64,000 nt of DNA, taken from the NCBI RefSeq assembly GCF_020731285.1, contig NZ_JAJFOW010000021.1, positions 43,257-107,256 on the forward strand. The letters are read 5' to 3'. The notes below the pieces were generated by a model. The model was not told the DNA's origin. It searched no databases and saw only the letters and a list, made by a program, of their open reading frames with translations. Of this stretch, positions 1 through 8,061 are shown one piece after another. Both the position numbers and the translations under genes were made by a program. This stretch comes from Cohnella baijiui. GTDB taxonomy: Bacteria > Bacillota > Bacilli > Paenibacillales > Paenibacillaceae. Position 1 is the stretch's first letter; each line of letters starts with the position of its first letter.

Positions 1-297
1 GAGTTAGTCGATATTTCCGCACATCTCGCTGCTGAAGAGGTCACTTGGTCGGGAGTTAGTCGATATTTCCGCACATCTCGCCGCTGAAGAGGCCACTTGG
101 TCGGGAGTTAGTCGATATTTCCGCACATCTCGCTGCCGAAGAGGTCACTTGGTCGGGAGTTAGTCGATATTTCCGCACATCTCGCTGCTGAAGAGGCCAC
201 TTGGTCGGGAGTTAGTCGAAATTTCCGCACATCTCGCTGCCGAAGAGGCAACTAGGCCGGGAGTTAGTCGATATTTCCGCAAATCTCGCCGAAGCCG
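1..297. repeat. Tandem array of a 52-bp repeat (5 full copies plus a partial)
   Basis: Copies begin at 1, 53, 105, 157, 209 and 261, each opening with GAGTTAGTCGATATTTCCGC; the last is cut short near 297. Copies differ by only a few bases (AAATTT for ATATTT in the copy at 209). No reading frame is preserved, so the array looks non-coding. The opening half resembles repeat cores at 40.9, 54.1 and 60.7 kb. The array may continue beyond the left edge of the window. Confidence 0.95.
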
Positions 298-331
298 CGG
301 CAGATGCGGGATTCGAGCATTTTTTTTCGGG

Positions 332-361
332 GCGTATATCTTTCGATATACGCTTTTTTTG
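332..361 (+). terminator. Rho-independent terminator
   Basis: A perfect 9-bp stem (GCGTATATC / GATATACGC, loop TTTC) is followed by a run of T. It would end a transcript coming from the left edge of the window, upstream of the SLH gene. Confidence 0.8.
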
Positions 362-414
362 CATGCGCCTGCTATCATCTGGGTTCGGCCGGATATGAAA
401 GCGAGGGAGATGCG

Positions 415-3400
415 ATGAAAGAAAAAGGAATCATCGAAGCGAAACAAAGGGGAAGGAGGAGACGCGGCCTCGCATGGCTGCTGGCGGCCGCCATCGCGGT
501 TCAACTGCTGGGAGGACTCGCGGGGCCGGGAGCCGGACAGGCCTTGGCCGACGGAGGGACCGTGACGGACCCGACGTTCGCGGTCAGTTCACCGGACGGG
601 AGCGGGCGCGTGAAGTGGACGATCGGCTTTACGACAGGCCGCGAGCTGATCGGCTTTCACGCGATCTCGATCGCCGTGCCGAACCGGATGCTCTCGGGCA
701 CGGGGTACGCGGTCGCGGCCGGCGGCGCGACTTACGCGATTCCCGGCGGAGCCGTCCAATACAGCGGCAATACGGTAACGCTGAACGGCTCCTTTGCCAT
801 CGCGGCCTCCACGTATGCGGAAGTAACGCTGACGACATCCGCCGTGCCCGTCGCCGGGACGTACCCTGCGAACGCCTTGGCGGTCTGGACGGACGTCGAC
901 CCAAGCCCGGCGCACCCGGCCGAGGCGTTGCGAATCGCCAACCATCCGTCTACCTCGGTATCGGACGTGTCGTTCTCCGCAAGCCCGCCTCTTCGCGGGG
1001 CGGAAGCGACCTGGACGATCCGCTTCTCGACCAGCGCCAAAGGGGCGATGTCCTCGGGAGTGGAGACGATCGCGGTGGCCGCTCCGGACGGCACCCGATT
1101 CTCGTCCGCCATCGAGCACTACGCGGTGAATGGCGTGGCGCCGAACGCGGTGCGGGTGAGTCCGACCGGCAACCTGGCGGAGCTGACCCTCCCTGCGAGC
1201 GTTCCGATCGGCAATAACGGCTACGTAGCCGTAACGGCTTCGCATACGCTGAATCCGCAGAGCGCGGGCACCGTGGACGATTATGCGGTGTGGACCAGCG
1301 TCGACGAGACGGCGGCGCATCCTGCCGCCGTCCCTCCGCTGCAATCGGGCGTAGGCGAGCCGACCATCGAGCCGGACCGCCTGGACGCTCGAGCCGAGGC
1401 GACCTGGACCGTATCTTTGGTCGCCACAAGCGGCCTGACGGCAGGTCAGCGGCTTTACCTCGCCGCGCCGGAAGGCACGGTATTTCCCGAAGGCGCGGAC
1501 AGCTATACGCTGGATGGCAAGGCGCCGAGCGCTGTCGCCTATGTCGGGAGCGCGCGCAACCGGATCGAGATCACGCCGACGAACGCGCCCGGAGGGGCGC
1601 CTGCCGCCGCGCCGGGTCAACGCATAACGGCCGCGATACGCGGCGTTGTCAATCCGCCGGCCGGCACATACGGGACGGCCGATTACCAGGTTTGGACGGA
1701 TGCGGATCCGATCCGCGTATTGCCGGAAGTTCCGCCGGCTTTCGCCAACCGTCCGGCCTCCGCGGTAAGCGGCGCGTCGTTCTCGCTCACGTCCGCCGAA
1801 GCCGGGGAGCCGTCCGTCTGGACGGTGAGCTTCGCGACCGGGCCGGCCGGCGCGCTGCGGGCGTTTGCCGATACGATCGTGCTGGAAGCGCCGGCGGGAA
1901 CGGTATTCGGCGGCACCGCCCGAGACTATGCAGTGAACGGTGCTCGAGCGAGCAGGGTGGAAACGACCGGCAGCAAGGTTGTGATCGCCCTGCCCGTCCC
2001 GATCGGCGACGCCGGCCCCGTCACCGTCGAGGCGCCCGTACGGAGCAATCCGCCCGCAGGGACGTACGGGGCCGAAACGCTGACGGTCCGAACGAGCGTG
2101 GATCCGGTTCCGGTGCATCCCGAAGCTGGACTGGAGGTGTCGCCAACGCCGCCTGACGTGAGCTTCGCCGCCGGTTCCGGCGCGCCGGAAACGGCATCGT
2201 CCTGGACGATCCGGTTCAAGGCGGACGGGCGGCTTGGCCCTTGGGCCACAGTCTGGGTCGAAGGACCGGCCGGCACTGTGTTCGTCGAAGACGCATCCCG
2301 ATACGCGGTCAACGGACGGACGCCTCTGCAGGCGTTCTACGACATGTCCGGCGCTGCCCATCGGATCGGTCTCGTGCTGCCGGAGAATTTTCCGGCCGTG
2401 TCGGCAGGCGGCCGGGTAACCGTCGCGGCGGACGGGACGGTGAGCCCGACTTCCGGAGATTATCCTGCCGAGCGCTTCGGGGTATCGATCGACAACGGCG
2501 CAAGCTGGCGCCATCCGCCGACGGGACTGACGTTCGGCTACGCGCCGAGCGGCGTCGACTTCCGGCCCGACTCCCTCTATGCGGGGGAAAAGGCGAGTTG
2601 GACGATCGTCTTCCGTACCGGCGAACACGGCGCAATGACCGGCGGCAGCGGAACGGTACTGCTGACGGGAGCCGAGGGGACGGTCTTTCCGGCCGCCCCG
2701 GAAAGCTATCGGGTCGGGGGCGCGCCGCCTACCGCGGTAGACGTGCTAGCCGATCGCCGCGTTCGGCTCGTCCTGCCGCAGGATGTCCCGGCCCGTGGTG
2801 AGGTATCCATACAGGTGCGCGAGGTGCGCAACCCGCCTGCCGACACCTATCCGGGCAGCCGGTTTACGGTTGCGACCGGCGCCGAGATCGTGGCGGCTCC
2901 GATGGCGGGCGCGCTCGCGTTTGCAACACGGCCGGTCGATCCTCCGGTCGATCCGCCAGTGGATCCCCCTGTAACTCCGCCGTCGACGGGCGCTCCCGGA
3001 CCTTCGGCGCCTGCCGATTCGGCGCAATTCTGGGTGTCGGCCGAGCAAGGAGGGGCCTACACGTTCGGCGGATTCACGATCTCGATCCCTCCCGGCGCGG
3101 CGGAGCGCTCGTTTTGGCTCACGATCCGCAAGCTCGGGAGCGTCGAAGCGTCCGCCGACCGGTCGCTTGCGCCGAAGAGCGCGGCGTACGAGGTGCTGAA
3201 GAACGTCGCGGGGGACTTCCTGAAGCCGGTCCGCATCGTCATGCGTCCCGACGAGGCCGCGAAGGACGGATTTACGGGCGCGATTTACGCCTACGACCAA
3301 GCGGACAAAGCATGGCGCCGTCTGGACAGCACCCCGGGCGAAAACGGTGTCGCGGCGACCGTATCGCGCGTCGGGACGTTCGCCGTCTTCGCCGCCGATG

Positions 3401-3966
3401 ACGCGGTGAAGCCGGAGCAGCCGGCCGAGACGCCGCGTTTCTCGGACACGAAAGGGCACTGGGCCGAAGGGCGTCTCGCCGAGGCGGCCGCGCTCAAGCT
3501 CGTCCAGGGCTTCCCGGACGGAACCTTCCGGCCGAACGAGGCCGTCACGCGCGAGCAGTTCGCCGTCCTGCTCGTCCGGGCGCTGAAACCGACGGACGAG
3601 GCGCCGCTCACGTTCCGCGACGCCGGCCGGATCTCTCCGTGGGCGAGCGCCGACCTCGGCAAGGCGGCGCGCGCCGGTATCGTGAGCGGGTACGAGGACC
3701 AAACGGTTCGTCCGTCGGCCCCCGTACTCCGCGCGGAGGCGGCCGTCATGGTCGCCCGCGCGCTCGGGCTCGCATCCGGGTCGGCGGGAGAGGAGCTTTA
3801 CGCGGACGCGGAGCAAATCCCGTCCTGGGCTTTCGCGGCAGTCGCGACGGCGGCGGAGCAGGGGGTCATGATCGGCGACGCCGATGGACGCTTCCGTCCG
3901 CAAGCGCCGATCACGCGGGCCGAGGCGGCCGTGATCGTCCTTCGGGTGGCCGATCTCCTTCGGTAG
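415..3966 (+). CDS. SLH-domain surface protein with six tandem beta-rich repeats
   Basis: This is a secreted cell-surface protein of 1183 residues, probably held on the wall by its C-terminal SLH domains, which in this family bind secondary wall polymers. The start at 415 has GAGGGA six bases upstream and gives a signal peptide: a basic stretch (RRRRG), a hydrophobic core and a likely cut near residue 46. Residues about 50-830 hold six diverged repeats of roughly 120-145 residues, each with a WT(I/V)-x-F strand, GT(V/Y)F, Y-x-V-x-G and NPPAGTY-like motifs. A Pro-rich linker (PVDPPVDPPV) follows near 838-860, then a ZU5-like region, then three SLH domains from about 1008 (FSDTKGHWAE), 1065 and 1128. 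The repeats are not a family I can name, and the substrate or adhesive role is unknown. A terminator follows directly. Confidence 0.92.
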   Translation: MKEKGIIEAKQRGRRRRGLAWLLAAAIAVQLLGGLAGPGAGQALADGGTVTDPTFAVSSPDGSGRVKWTIGFTTGRELIGFHAISIAVPNRMLSGTGYAVAAGGATYAIPGGAVQYSGNTVTLNGSFAIAASTYAEVTLTTSAVPVAGTYPANALAVWTDVDPSPAHPAEALRIANHPSTSVSDVSFSASPPLRGAEATWTIRFSTSAKGAMSSGVETIAVAAPDGTRFSSAIEHYAVNGVAPNAVRVSPTGNLAELTLPASVPIGNNGYVAVTASHTLNPQSAGTVDDYAVWTSVDETAAHPAAVPPLQSGVGEPTIEPDRLDARAEATWTVSLVATSGLTAGQRLYLAAPEGTVFPEGADSYTLDGKAPSAVAYVGSARNRIEITPTNAPGGAPAAAPGQRITAAIRGVVNPPAGTYGTADYQVWTDADPIRVLPEVPPAFANRPASAVSGASFSLTSAEAGEPSVWTVSFATGPAGALRAFADTIVLEAPAGTVFGGTARDYAVNGARASRVETTGSKVVIALPVPIGDAGPVTVEAPVRSNPPAGTYGAETLTVRTSVDPVPVHPEAGLEVSPTPPDVSFAAGSGAPETASSWTIRFKADGRLGPWATVWVEGPAGTVFVEDASRYAVNGRTPLQAFYDMSGAAHRIGLVLPENFPAVSAGGRVTVAADGTVSPTSGDYPAERFGVSIDNGASWRHPPTGLTFGYAPSGVDFRPDSLYAGEKASWTIVFRTGEHGAMTGGSGTVLLTGAEGTVFPAAPESYRVGGAPPTAVDVLADRRVRLVLPQDVPARGEVSIQVREVRNPPADTYPGSRFTVATGAEIVAAPMAGALAFATRPVDPPVDPPVDPPVTPPSTGAPGPSAPADSAQFWVSAEQGGAYTFGGFTISIPPGAAERSFWLTIRKLGSVEASADRSLAPKSAAYEVLKNVAGDFLKPVRIVMRPDEAAKDGFTGAIYAYDQADKAWRRLDSTPGENGVAATVSRVGTFAVFAADDAVKPEQPAETPRFSDTKGHWAEGRLAEAAALKLVQGFPDGTFRPNEAVTREQFAVLLVRALKPTDEAPLTFRDAGRISPWASADLGKAARAGIVSGYEDQTVRPSAPVLRAEAAVMVARALGLASGSAGEELYADAEQIPSWAFAAVATAAEQGVMIGDADGRFRPQAPITRAEAAVIVLRVADLLR

Positions 3967-4000
3967 CGTCGTAAGCTCGATCGCCGGTGCCATTCACGCC

Positions 4001-4055
4001 AAGCGGCTGTTCCGCCGAGTCTCGCCAGAGACCGGCAGAACAGCCGCTTTTCTTT
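4001..4055 (+). terminator. Rho-independent terminator of the SLH gene
   Basis: Arms AAGCGGCTGTTC and GAACAGCCGCTT form a 12-bp stem around a GC-rich inner hairpin, followed by TTTCTTT. It lies 35 bases after the SLH stop codon. Confidence 0.85.
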
Positions 4056-4066
4056 CGTTACGGCCA

Positions 4067-4246
4067 ATGAACCGTCTTGATGTACGTCAAATGCCGCAAA
4101 AGTACGACTGGAATATGCCGTCATACAGGCGCGGCGGCAGCGCGATGGACAAACGCTTTCGCCTGTTTTTGCAAGAGTTGGCGCTTGTCATTGACAAAGT
4201 CGTCCATTGCTTCATAGGTTGCATCATCAACCATTGGGAGGTGTAG
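4067..4246 (+). CDS. Possible 59-aa protein upstream of the CotG-like gene
   Basis: An ATG at 4067 opens a frame of 59 codons that ends in TAG just inside the ribosome binding region of the next gene. The product would begin MNRLDVRQMPQKYDWNM and end FIGCIINHWEV. Codon choice is plausible and the Arg/Lys-rich middle fits a coat protein, but no good Shine-Dalgarno sequence precedes either ATG (4067 or 4091), and I do not recognise the protein. The tight junction with the downstream start suggests translational coupling if it is real. It could equally be chance. Confidence 0.3.
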   Translation: MNRLDVRQMPQKYDWNMPSYRRGGSAMDKRFRLFLQELALVIDKVVHCFIGCIINHWEV

Positions 4247-4251
4247 ACAGA

Positions 4252-4815
4252 TTGGGAAAAGGAAATAAAGCCGGCAAAAGAAACGGAGCAGGAAAAGGAG
4301 AGGCTCGGGAAGCCCCCGTGAAAAATCACTTCGGCGCCATTCCGGCGGCGGGACCGGCATTTCCCGGAGGTCAAAGCTGGGGGATTTTCGATCGGCACAG
4401 AAGCGGCAGAACGGGCCGTACCGGCATGGTCGGGCATCGTACGGGCGTGGTCGGGCATCGTACCGGCATGGTCGGGCATCGTACCGGCATCGTCGGGCAT
4501 CGTACGGGCGTGGTCGGGCATCGTACGAGCGTGGTCGGGCATCGTACGGGTATGGTCGGGCATCGTACCGGCGTGGTCGGGCATCGTACGGGGTTAACCG
4601 GCCGGACAGGCCATACAGTCATGCCCGGAGGCTTCCCGGGGTGGCTCGGCGGTATGGGGTACATGGGGTTGGGCGGAGATCTCATGGGGGGGACCGGCGG
4701 ACAGAACGGCTGGTACAGCGGCGGACTCGGCACAGGCGTAAGCCCGAGTCGTAGCGGTGGGCGCGGCGCAGGTCATAGCGGCGGACACACCGGTCAGTCC
4801 GGCAAAGTAAAATAA
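4252..4815 (+). CDS. CotG-like repetitive basic spore-coat protein
   Basis: The product has 187 residues. The start is TTG at 4252, chosen because GGGAGGTG sits eight bases upstream. The N-terminus is Lys/Arg/Gly-rich (MGKGNKAGKRNGAGKGE). The centre (about 58-113) is eight copies of a seven-residue repeat of the form VGHRTGx, and the C-terminus is Gly/Ser/His-rich. I call it CotG-like because the next gene is cotH. In Bacilli, CotG-like modular proteins with positively charged central repeats are typically encoded beside CotH, and B. subtilis CotH phosphorylates serines of CotB and CotG. Here the repeats carry Thr rather than Ser, with Ser concentrated near the C-terminus. The primary sequence is not homologous to B. 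subtilis CotG as far as I can see, so the assignment is by architecture and neighbourhood. A terminator follows. Confidence 0.65.
   Translation: MGKGNKAGKRNGAGKGEAREAPVKNHFGAIPAAGPAFPGGQSWGIFDRHRSGRTGRTGMVGHRTGVVGHRTGMVGHRTGIVGHRTGVVGHRTSVVGHRTGMVGHRTGVVGHRTGLTGRTGHTVMPGGFPGWLGGMGYMGLGGDLMGGTGGQNGWYSGGLGTGVSPSRSGGRGAGHSGGHTGQSGKVK
4423..4590 (+). repeat. Eight in-frame 21-bp repeats within the CotG-like gene
   Basis: CGGGCATCGT recurs at 4431, 4452, 4473, 4494, 4515, 4536, 4557 and 4578, exactly every 21 bases. It encodes VGHRTG followed by M, V, I or S-containing variants. The near-identity at DNA level implies recent expansion or homogenisation, so copy number probably varies between strains. 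Confidence 0.95.
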
Positions 4816-4827
4816 AAGGATGTTGAG

Positions 4828-4856
4828 CCGCCGGACCATCGCGTCCGGCGGTTTTC
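4828..4856 (+). terminator. Rho-independent terminator after the CotG-like gene
   Basis: Stem CCGCCGGAC / GTCCGGCGG followed by TTTTC, 12 bases past the stop codon. It separates the repeat protein from cotH. Confidence 0.8.
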
Positions 4857-4974
4857 ACGTGTTCGCGTCCGTGCGCCGCCGCCGACCCGTGATGTTCGCC
4901 GTTCCGCTTTTGTACGCGGGGCATATGTTACCTGACCGATAACGACTGCCGTTGTTGGAAAGGCGGAACGAGGC

Positions 4975-6012
4975 ATGCGCATTCCGATTCGATCGCTGGC
5001 GATCGCCGAAGCAGACCTGCATCAGATGGAAAGGGACTTGTGGAAAGACAAGTACGTCTTTGGGACACTGCTCACGAACGGTCAGACGGTGCCGGTAAAG
5101 GTACGTTATCGCGGCGGACATACCCGGGCGTATCCCAAGCGATCCTACGAAGTCGTGCGGGACGGGCAGACCTTCCACTACAACGCCGAGTTCGACGATC
5201 CTTCCCTGATCCGGAACGCGCTTTCCTTCTGGTTCATCGAGCGGCTCGGCCTTCCCTCCCCGCGGACGAAGCACGTGCGGTTGTTCCTGAACGGCATTCC
5301 TCTTGGCACTTATCTGGAAATCGAAGCGGTGGAGAAAGGATTTTTCAGCCGAAGAAGGATCGGCGCAAAATCTTTATTTTACGCGATAAACGATTACGCC
5401 GACTTCCGGCGGCCGTCCGGCTCTTCGCCGCTTTACGGCTATGAGCGTCAATCGGGCGGAGCGTCCGAGAGCGCGAGGCTGCTTTCTTTTTTGCACGGCA
5501 TTCACCGCCATAAAGGCAAAGCATTCGCTCGCTACGCAAGCCGACATCTGGATGTAGACAATTATTTGAAATGGCTGGCCGGAGCGGTGCTTACCGGCAA
5601 TTACGACGGCTTCGACCAAAATTACGCCCTGTATCGCCATGCCGGATCGGGGAAATGGCGAATGATCCCATGGGATTACGAAGGGACCTGGGGGCGCAAT
5701 TGTTTCGGCAAGCTGGTGGAAAGCGACCTCGTCGCCGTCCGGGGCTACAACCATCTGACGGAAAAACTGCTCGCCCATCGGCCGTTTCGGCTGCGTTACA
5801 AGGCGATTTTGCGCAGGGCGCTCGGCGGCTTGTTTACGGAACGGCGCATTATGCCTCGCGCGATGGCCATGCACCGGGCCATCGATTCGTTTTATCGCGA
5901 GGACCGTCGGACCAGGTGGTCTTACGAACTGTTTCTCGGGGAGCCGGACGTGATTCGCGATTACATCTCGCAGCGCCGTCCGATTATCGCGAGGGAGTTA
6001 ATGAGACTCTGA
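4975..6012 (+). CDS. cotH: CotH family spore-coat protein kinase
   Basis: This 345-residue protein belongs to the CotH family of atypical protein kinases that phosphorylate coat proteins on the developing spore. Visible family marks are the RYRGGHTRAYPKRSY segment (about 43-57), the NYDGFDQNYALYR segment near 207 (family catalytic Asp and metal-binding Asn) and PWDYEGTWG near 232 (metal-binding Asp). There is no signal peptide, as expected for a protein acting in the mother cell. The ATG at 4975 has a purine-rich AGGCGG/GAGG region upstream. Its likely substrate is the repetitive protein just upstream. In B. subtilis cotG and cotH are divergent, whereas here they are co-directional with a terminator between them. 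Expression is presumably under sporulation sigma factors, but I could not define a promoter. Confidence 0.88.
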   Translation: MRIPIRSLAIAEADLHQMERDLWKDKYVFGTLLTNGQTVPVKVRYRGGHTRAYPKRSYEVVRDGQTFHYNAEFDDPSLIRNALSFWFIERLGLPSPRTKHVRLFLNGIPLGTYLEIEAVEKGFFSRRRIGAKSLFYAINDYADFRRPSGSSPLYGYERQSGGASESARLLSFLHGIHRHKGKAFARYASRHLDVDNYLKWLAGAVLTGNYDGFDQNYALYRHAGSGKWRMIPWDYEGTWGRNCFGKLVESDLVAVRGYNHLTEKLLAHRPFRLRYKAILRRALGGLFTERRIMPRAMAMHRAIDSFYREDRRTRWSYELFLGEPDVIRDYISQRRPIIARELMRL

Positions 6013-6030
6013 CATATCGGCCGACACGGC

Positions 6031-6077
6031 GAAAAAGGCGCATCCATGAGCCAGCAAGCTGGTCCATCGGATGCGCC
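6031..6077 (-). terminator. Terminator of the beta-galactosidase gene
   Basis: GGCGCATCC (6037-6045) pairs with GGATGCGCC (6069-6077). Read on the minus strand the stem is followed by TTTTT (6032-6036). It lies between convergent cotH and the GH35 gene and could serve both. Confidence 0.8.
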
Positions 6078-6102
6078 GAAGCCGTGTTTGCTTAGGCGTT
6101 CG

Positions 6103-7890
6103 TCATCCCAAATCGGGGAAGTCCTGCAGCGTGACCGCCGCTTCCTTCGTGCCGTGCAGTTCAAAGACGACGATTTCGTTGTTCCCTTTTCGCAGCAGCG
6201 GACCGGGCAGATACAGCGCCTTTTGCGGGCCGACCTCCCAATAGCGGCCGAGGTTGAAGCCGTTCACGAAGACGACGCCTTTCGTCCACCCCGCCATATG
6301 GACGAACGTGTCGAGAGGCTCGTCCACCTGGAACGTCGTCCGGTAGAAGACGGGACCGCAGGCCGCCGCGCCTTCCGCCTCAGGCGCCGCCGCATGCTTT
6401 GCGTAGACCAGCTTCGACAGATCGTCGAGCGGCAGCGAACGCATCGTCCAATCGGAGAGGAACTGGCGCTCGAAGCGCACGCCTTCGCTGATCCCTTTCG
6501 GATCGTCCATCTTCCAGCCGTAGTTGATGCGCCCCATATTTTCCACGAGGATGTCCAGCCGAACGCCGCCTTCCGGCACTTCGAAGACGAGATCGTGCGC
6601 CTTCGGCTCCAGCAAGAGGTCGTGGCTGTTGCGCTCGATGACGCCTTGGTAGACGCCGTCCACGAATACGAGCGCGCGGTCGCGCACCTCCTGCAGCGTG
6701 AGCTTGCTCGCGGGTCTAGGACCGGACAAATGCGTCGAGTACAGCATAAAGCCGTAGTCCTGGTCCAGCGCCTCCATCGTTTCCGTGAAGGGGCGTTCCA
6801 CCGGCGCGGACAAGGCGTCCAGGGAGCCGAAGAGCTCGGCGCGCTCCGTCATCGCGAGGCGGCCGTAGCTGCCCTTCCGGGACGGCTCGGGCAGCGGGAT
6901 ATCCGGCAGCTTCGCATACTTGCCGATGACGTCGCGCATGGCGCGATACTTGTCCGTGATGTCGCCCCACTCGGTGAGCAGCGCGTTGTAGTCGTAGCTG
7001 GTGATCGTCGGCTCATGCTTGTCGAAGAAGTTGGCCCCGTTGTAAAAGCCGAAGTTCGTCCCGCCGTGGAACATGTAAAAGTTGACCGAAGCCCCGGCGC
7101 GCAAAATGCGGTCGAGTACGTCCGCCACGTCGTCCCAGCCGCGTACGTGGTGCTCCTCGCTCCAGTGGTCGAACCACCCGTTCCAATATTCCATGCACAT
7201 GACCGGCGCGTCCGGCTGGTACGCCTTCAGCTTGGCGAACGCCTCCTCCGGCCGGGAACCGAAGTTGACCGTCGCGAGCGCGCCTTCGACCGTGCCGCCT
7301 TGCAGCATGTGGTCTTCGGGGCCGTCCGAAGTGAACAGCAGCACGTCGATGCCGCGGTCGACCATGCCTTGGCGGATATGGTTCAGGTACCGCTTGTCGT
7401 TGCCGTAGCTGCCGTATTCGTTCTCGATCTGCATGGCGATGATCGGGCCGCCGTTCGTGCAGAGGAGGGGGACAAGCTTCGGAAGCAGCGCGTCGAAATA
7501 GGCGTCGACCTTGTCCAGGAAAGGCTGGTAATAACAGCGCAGCCGCATGTTCCGGTCCTTGAGCAGCCAGGCGGGCAAGCCGCCGAATTCCCATTCCGCG
7601 CAAATGTAGGGGCTGGGCCGCACGATGACCAGCAGTTCCAGCTCGGCGGCGATCTCGATAAACCGGGCGAGGTCCGCACCGCAGTCAAAGCGGAATTGTC
7701 CTTCCTTGGGCTCGTGGACGTTCCAGGCGACGTAGGTTTCGACGGTGTTGAAGCCGCAAGCTTTGAGCTTGAGGAGCCGGTCCCGCCATTGCTCCGGGAG
7801 CATGCGGAAATAGTGGATGGCCCCAGAGATGATCTGGATCGGTTGGCCGTTCAGCAAAAAGTCGGAACCTGCGGTCGTAAAGGTCGCCAT
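6103..7890 (-). CDS. Glycoside hydrolase family 35 beta-galactosidase
   Basis: This 595-residue protein hydrolyses terminal beta-galactosides from oligosaccharides or plant polysaccharides. It matches GH35 across the N-terminal TIM barrel: SGAIHYFRMLPEQW, the FNTVETYVAWNVHEP strand, QIENEYGSYG (acid/base Glu, about residue 153) and CMEYWNGW (nucleophile Glu, about 231). The C-terminal third is beta-sandwich material with carbohydrate-binding character. No signal peptide is visible, so it is probably cytoplasmic and acts on imported sugars. It is a single-gene unit with its own promoter and terminator. The promoter carries a strong palindrome, so a repressor or activator responding to the substrate is likely, but no regulator or sugar transporter is adjacent. 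Confidence 0.93.
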   Translation of the reverse strand: MATFTTAGSDFLLNGQPIQIISGAIHYFRMLPEQWRDRLLKLKACGFNTVETYVAWNVHEPKEGQFRFDCGADLARFIEIAAELELLVIVRPSPYICAEWEFGGLPAWLLKDRNMRLRCYYQPFLDKVDAYFDALLPKLVPLLCTNGGPIIAMQIENEYGSYGNDKRYLNHIRQGMVDRGIDVLLFTSDGPEDHMLQGGTVEGALATVNFGSRPEEAFAKLKAYQPDAPVMCMEYWNGWFDHWSEEHHVRGWDDVADVLDRILRAGASVNFYMFHGGTNFGFYNGANFFDKHEPTITSYDYNALLTEWGDITDKYRAMRDVIGKYAKLPDIPLPEPSRKGSYGRLAMTERAELFGSLDALSAPVERPFTETMEALDQDYGFMLYSTHLSGPRPASKLTLQEVRDRALVFVDGVYQGVIERNSHDLLLEPKAHDLVFEVPEGGVRLDILVENMGRINYGWKMDDPKGISEGVRFERQFLSDWTMRSLPLDDLSKLVYAKHAAAPEAEGAAACGPVFYRTTFQVDEPLDTFVHMAGWTKGVVFVNGFNLGRYWEVGPQKALYLPGPLLRKGNNEIVVFELHGTKEAAVTLQDFPDLG

Positions 7891-7935
7891 TCGAATATCG
7901 CCTCTTTGTGTGGGATGAGTGGATATGATAATGAC

Positions 7936-7971
7936 ATTTTAAATCATAATTATGATTGATTCAATCATAAT
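7936..7971 (-). promoter_or_regulatory. Promoter of the GH35 gene with overlapping palindromic operator
   Basis: On the minus strand, -35 TTGAAT (7959-7964) and -10 TAAAAT (7936-7941) are separated by exactly 17 bases. The spacer and -35 are covered by two overlapping perfect palindromes: AATCATAATTATGATT (7942-7957) and an 11-bp-arm palindrome at 7949-7971 (arms ATTATGATTGA / TCAATCATAAT). A dimeric repressor bound there would block RNA polymerase. Confidence 0.75.
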
Positions 7972-7987
7972 CTGGCGAACGGGCGCA

Positions 7988-8040
7988 TAAAAAACCGCCG
8001 TCCGACGGCCGCCTTAGAGAAGGGGCTTCGAACGGCGGTT
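7988..8040 (-). terminator. Terminator of fumC
   Basis: AACCGCCGT pairs with ACGGCGGTT, and the minus-strand product ends in a run of T (7988-7994). Confidence 0.75.
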
Positions 8041-8061
8041 GGATCAAGGAGACCAGCTTCG

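Noticed and set aside
1..297. CRISPR array interpretation of the 52-bp arrays (also 40919-41212 and 60676-61175)
   Set aside because: The whole 52-bp unit is repeated, including the would-be spacers, and no cas genes are present.
2746..3993. Long minus-strand open frame opposite the SLH gene (and similar long antisense frames opposite the GH35, fumC, ABC and ychF genes)
   Set aside because: Arg-rich, low-complexity translations typical of antisense frames in GC-rich genes, with no start signals.
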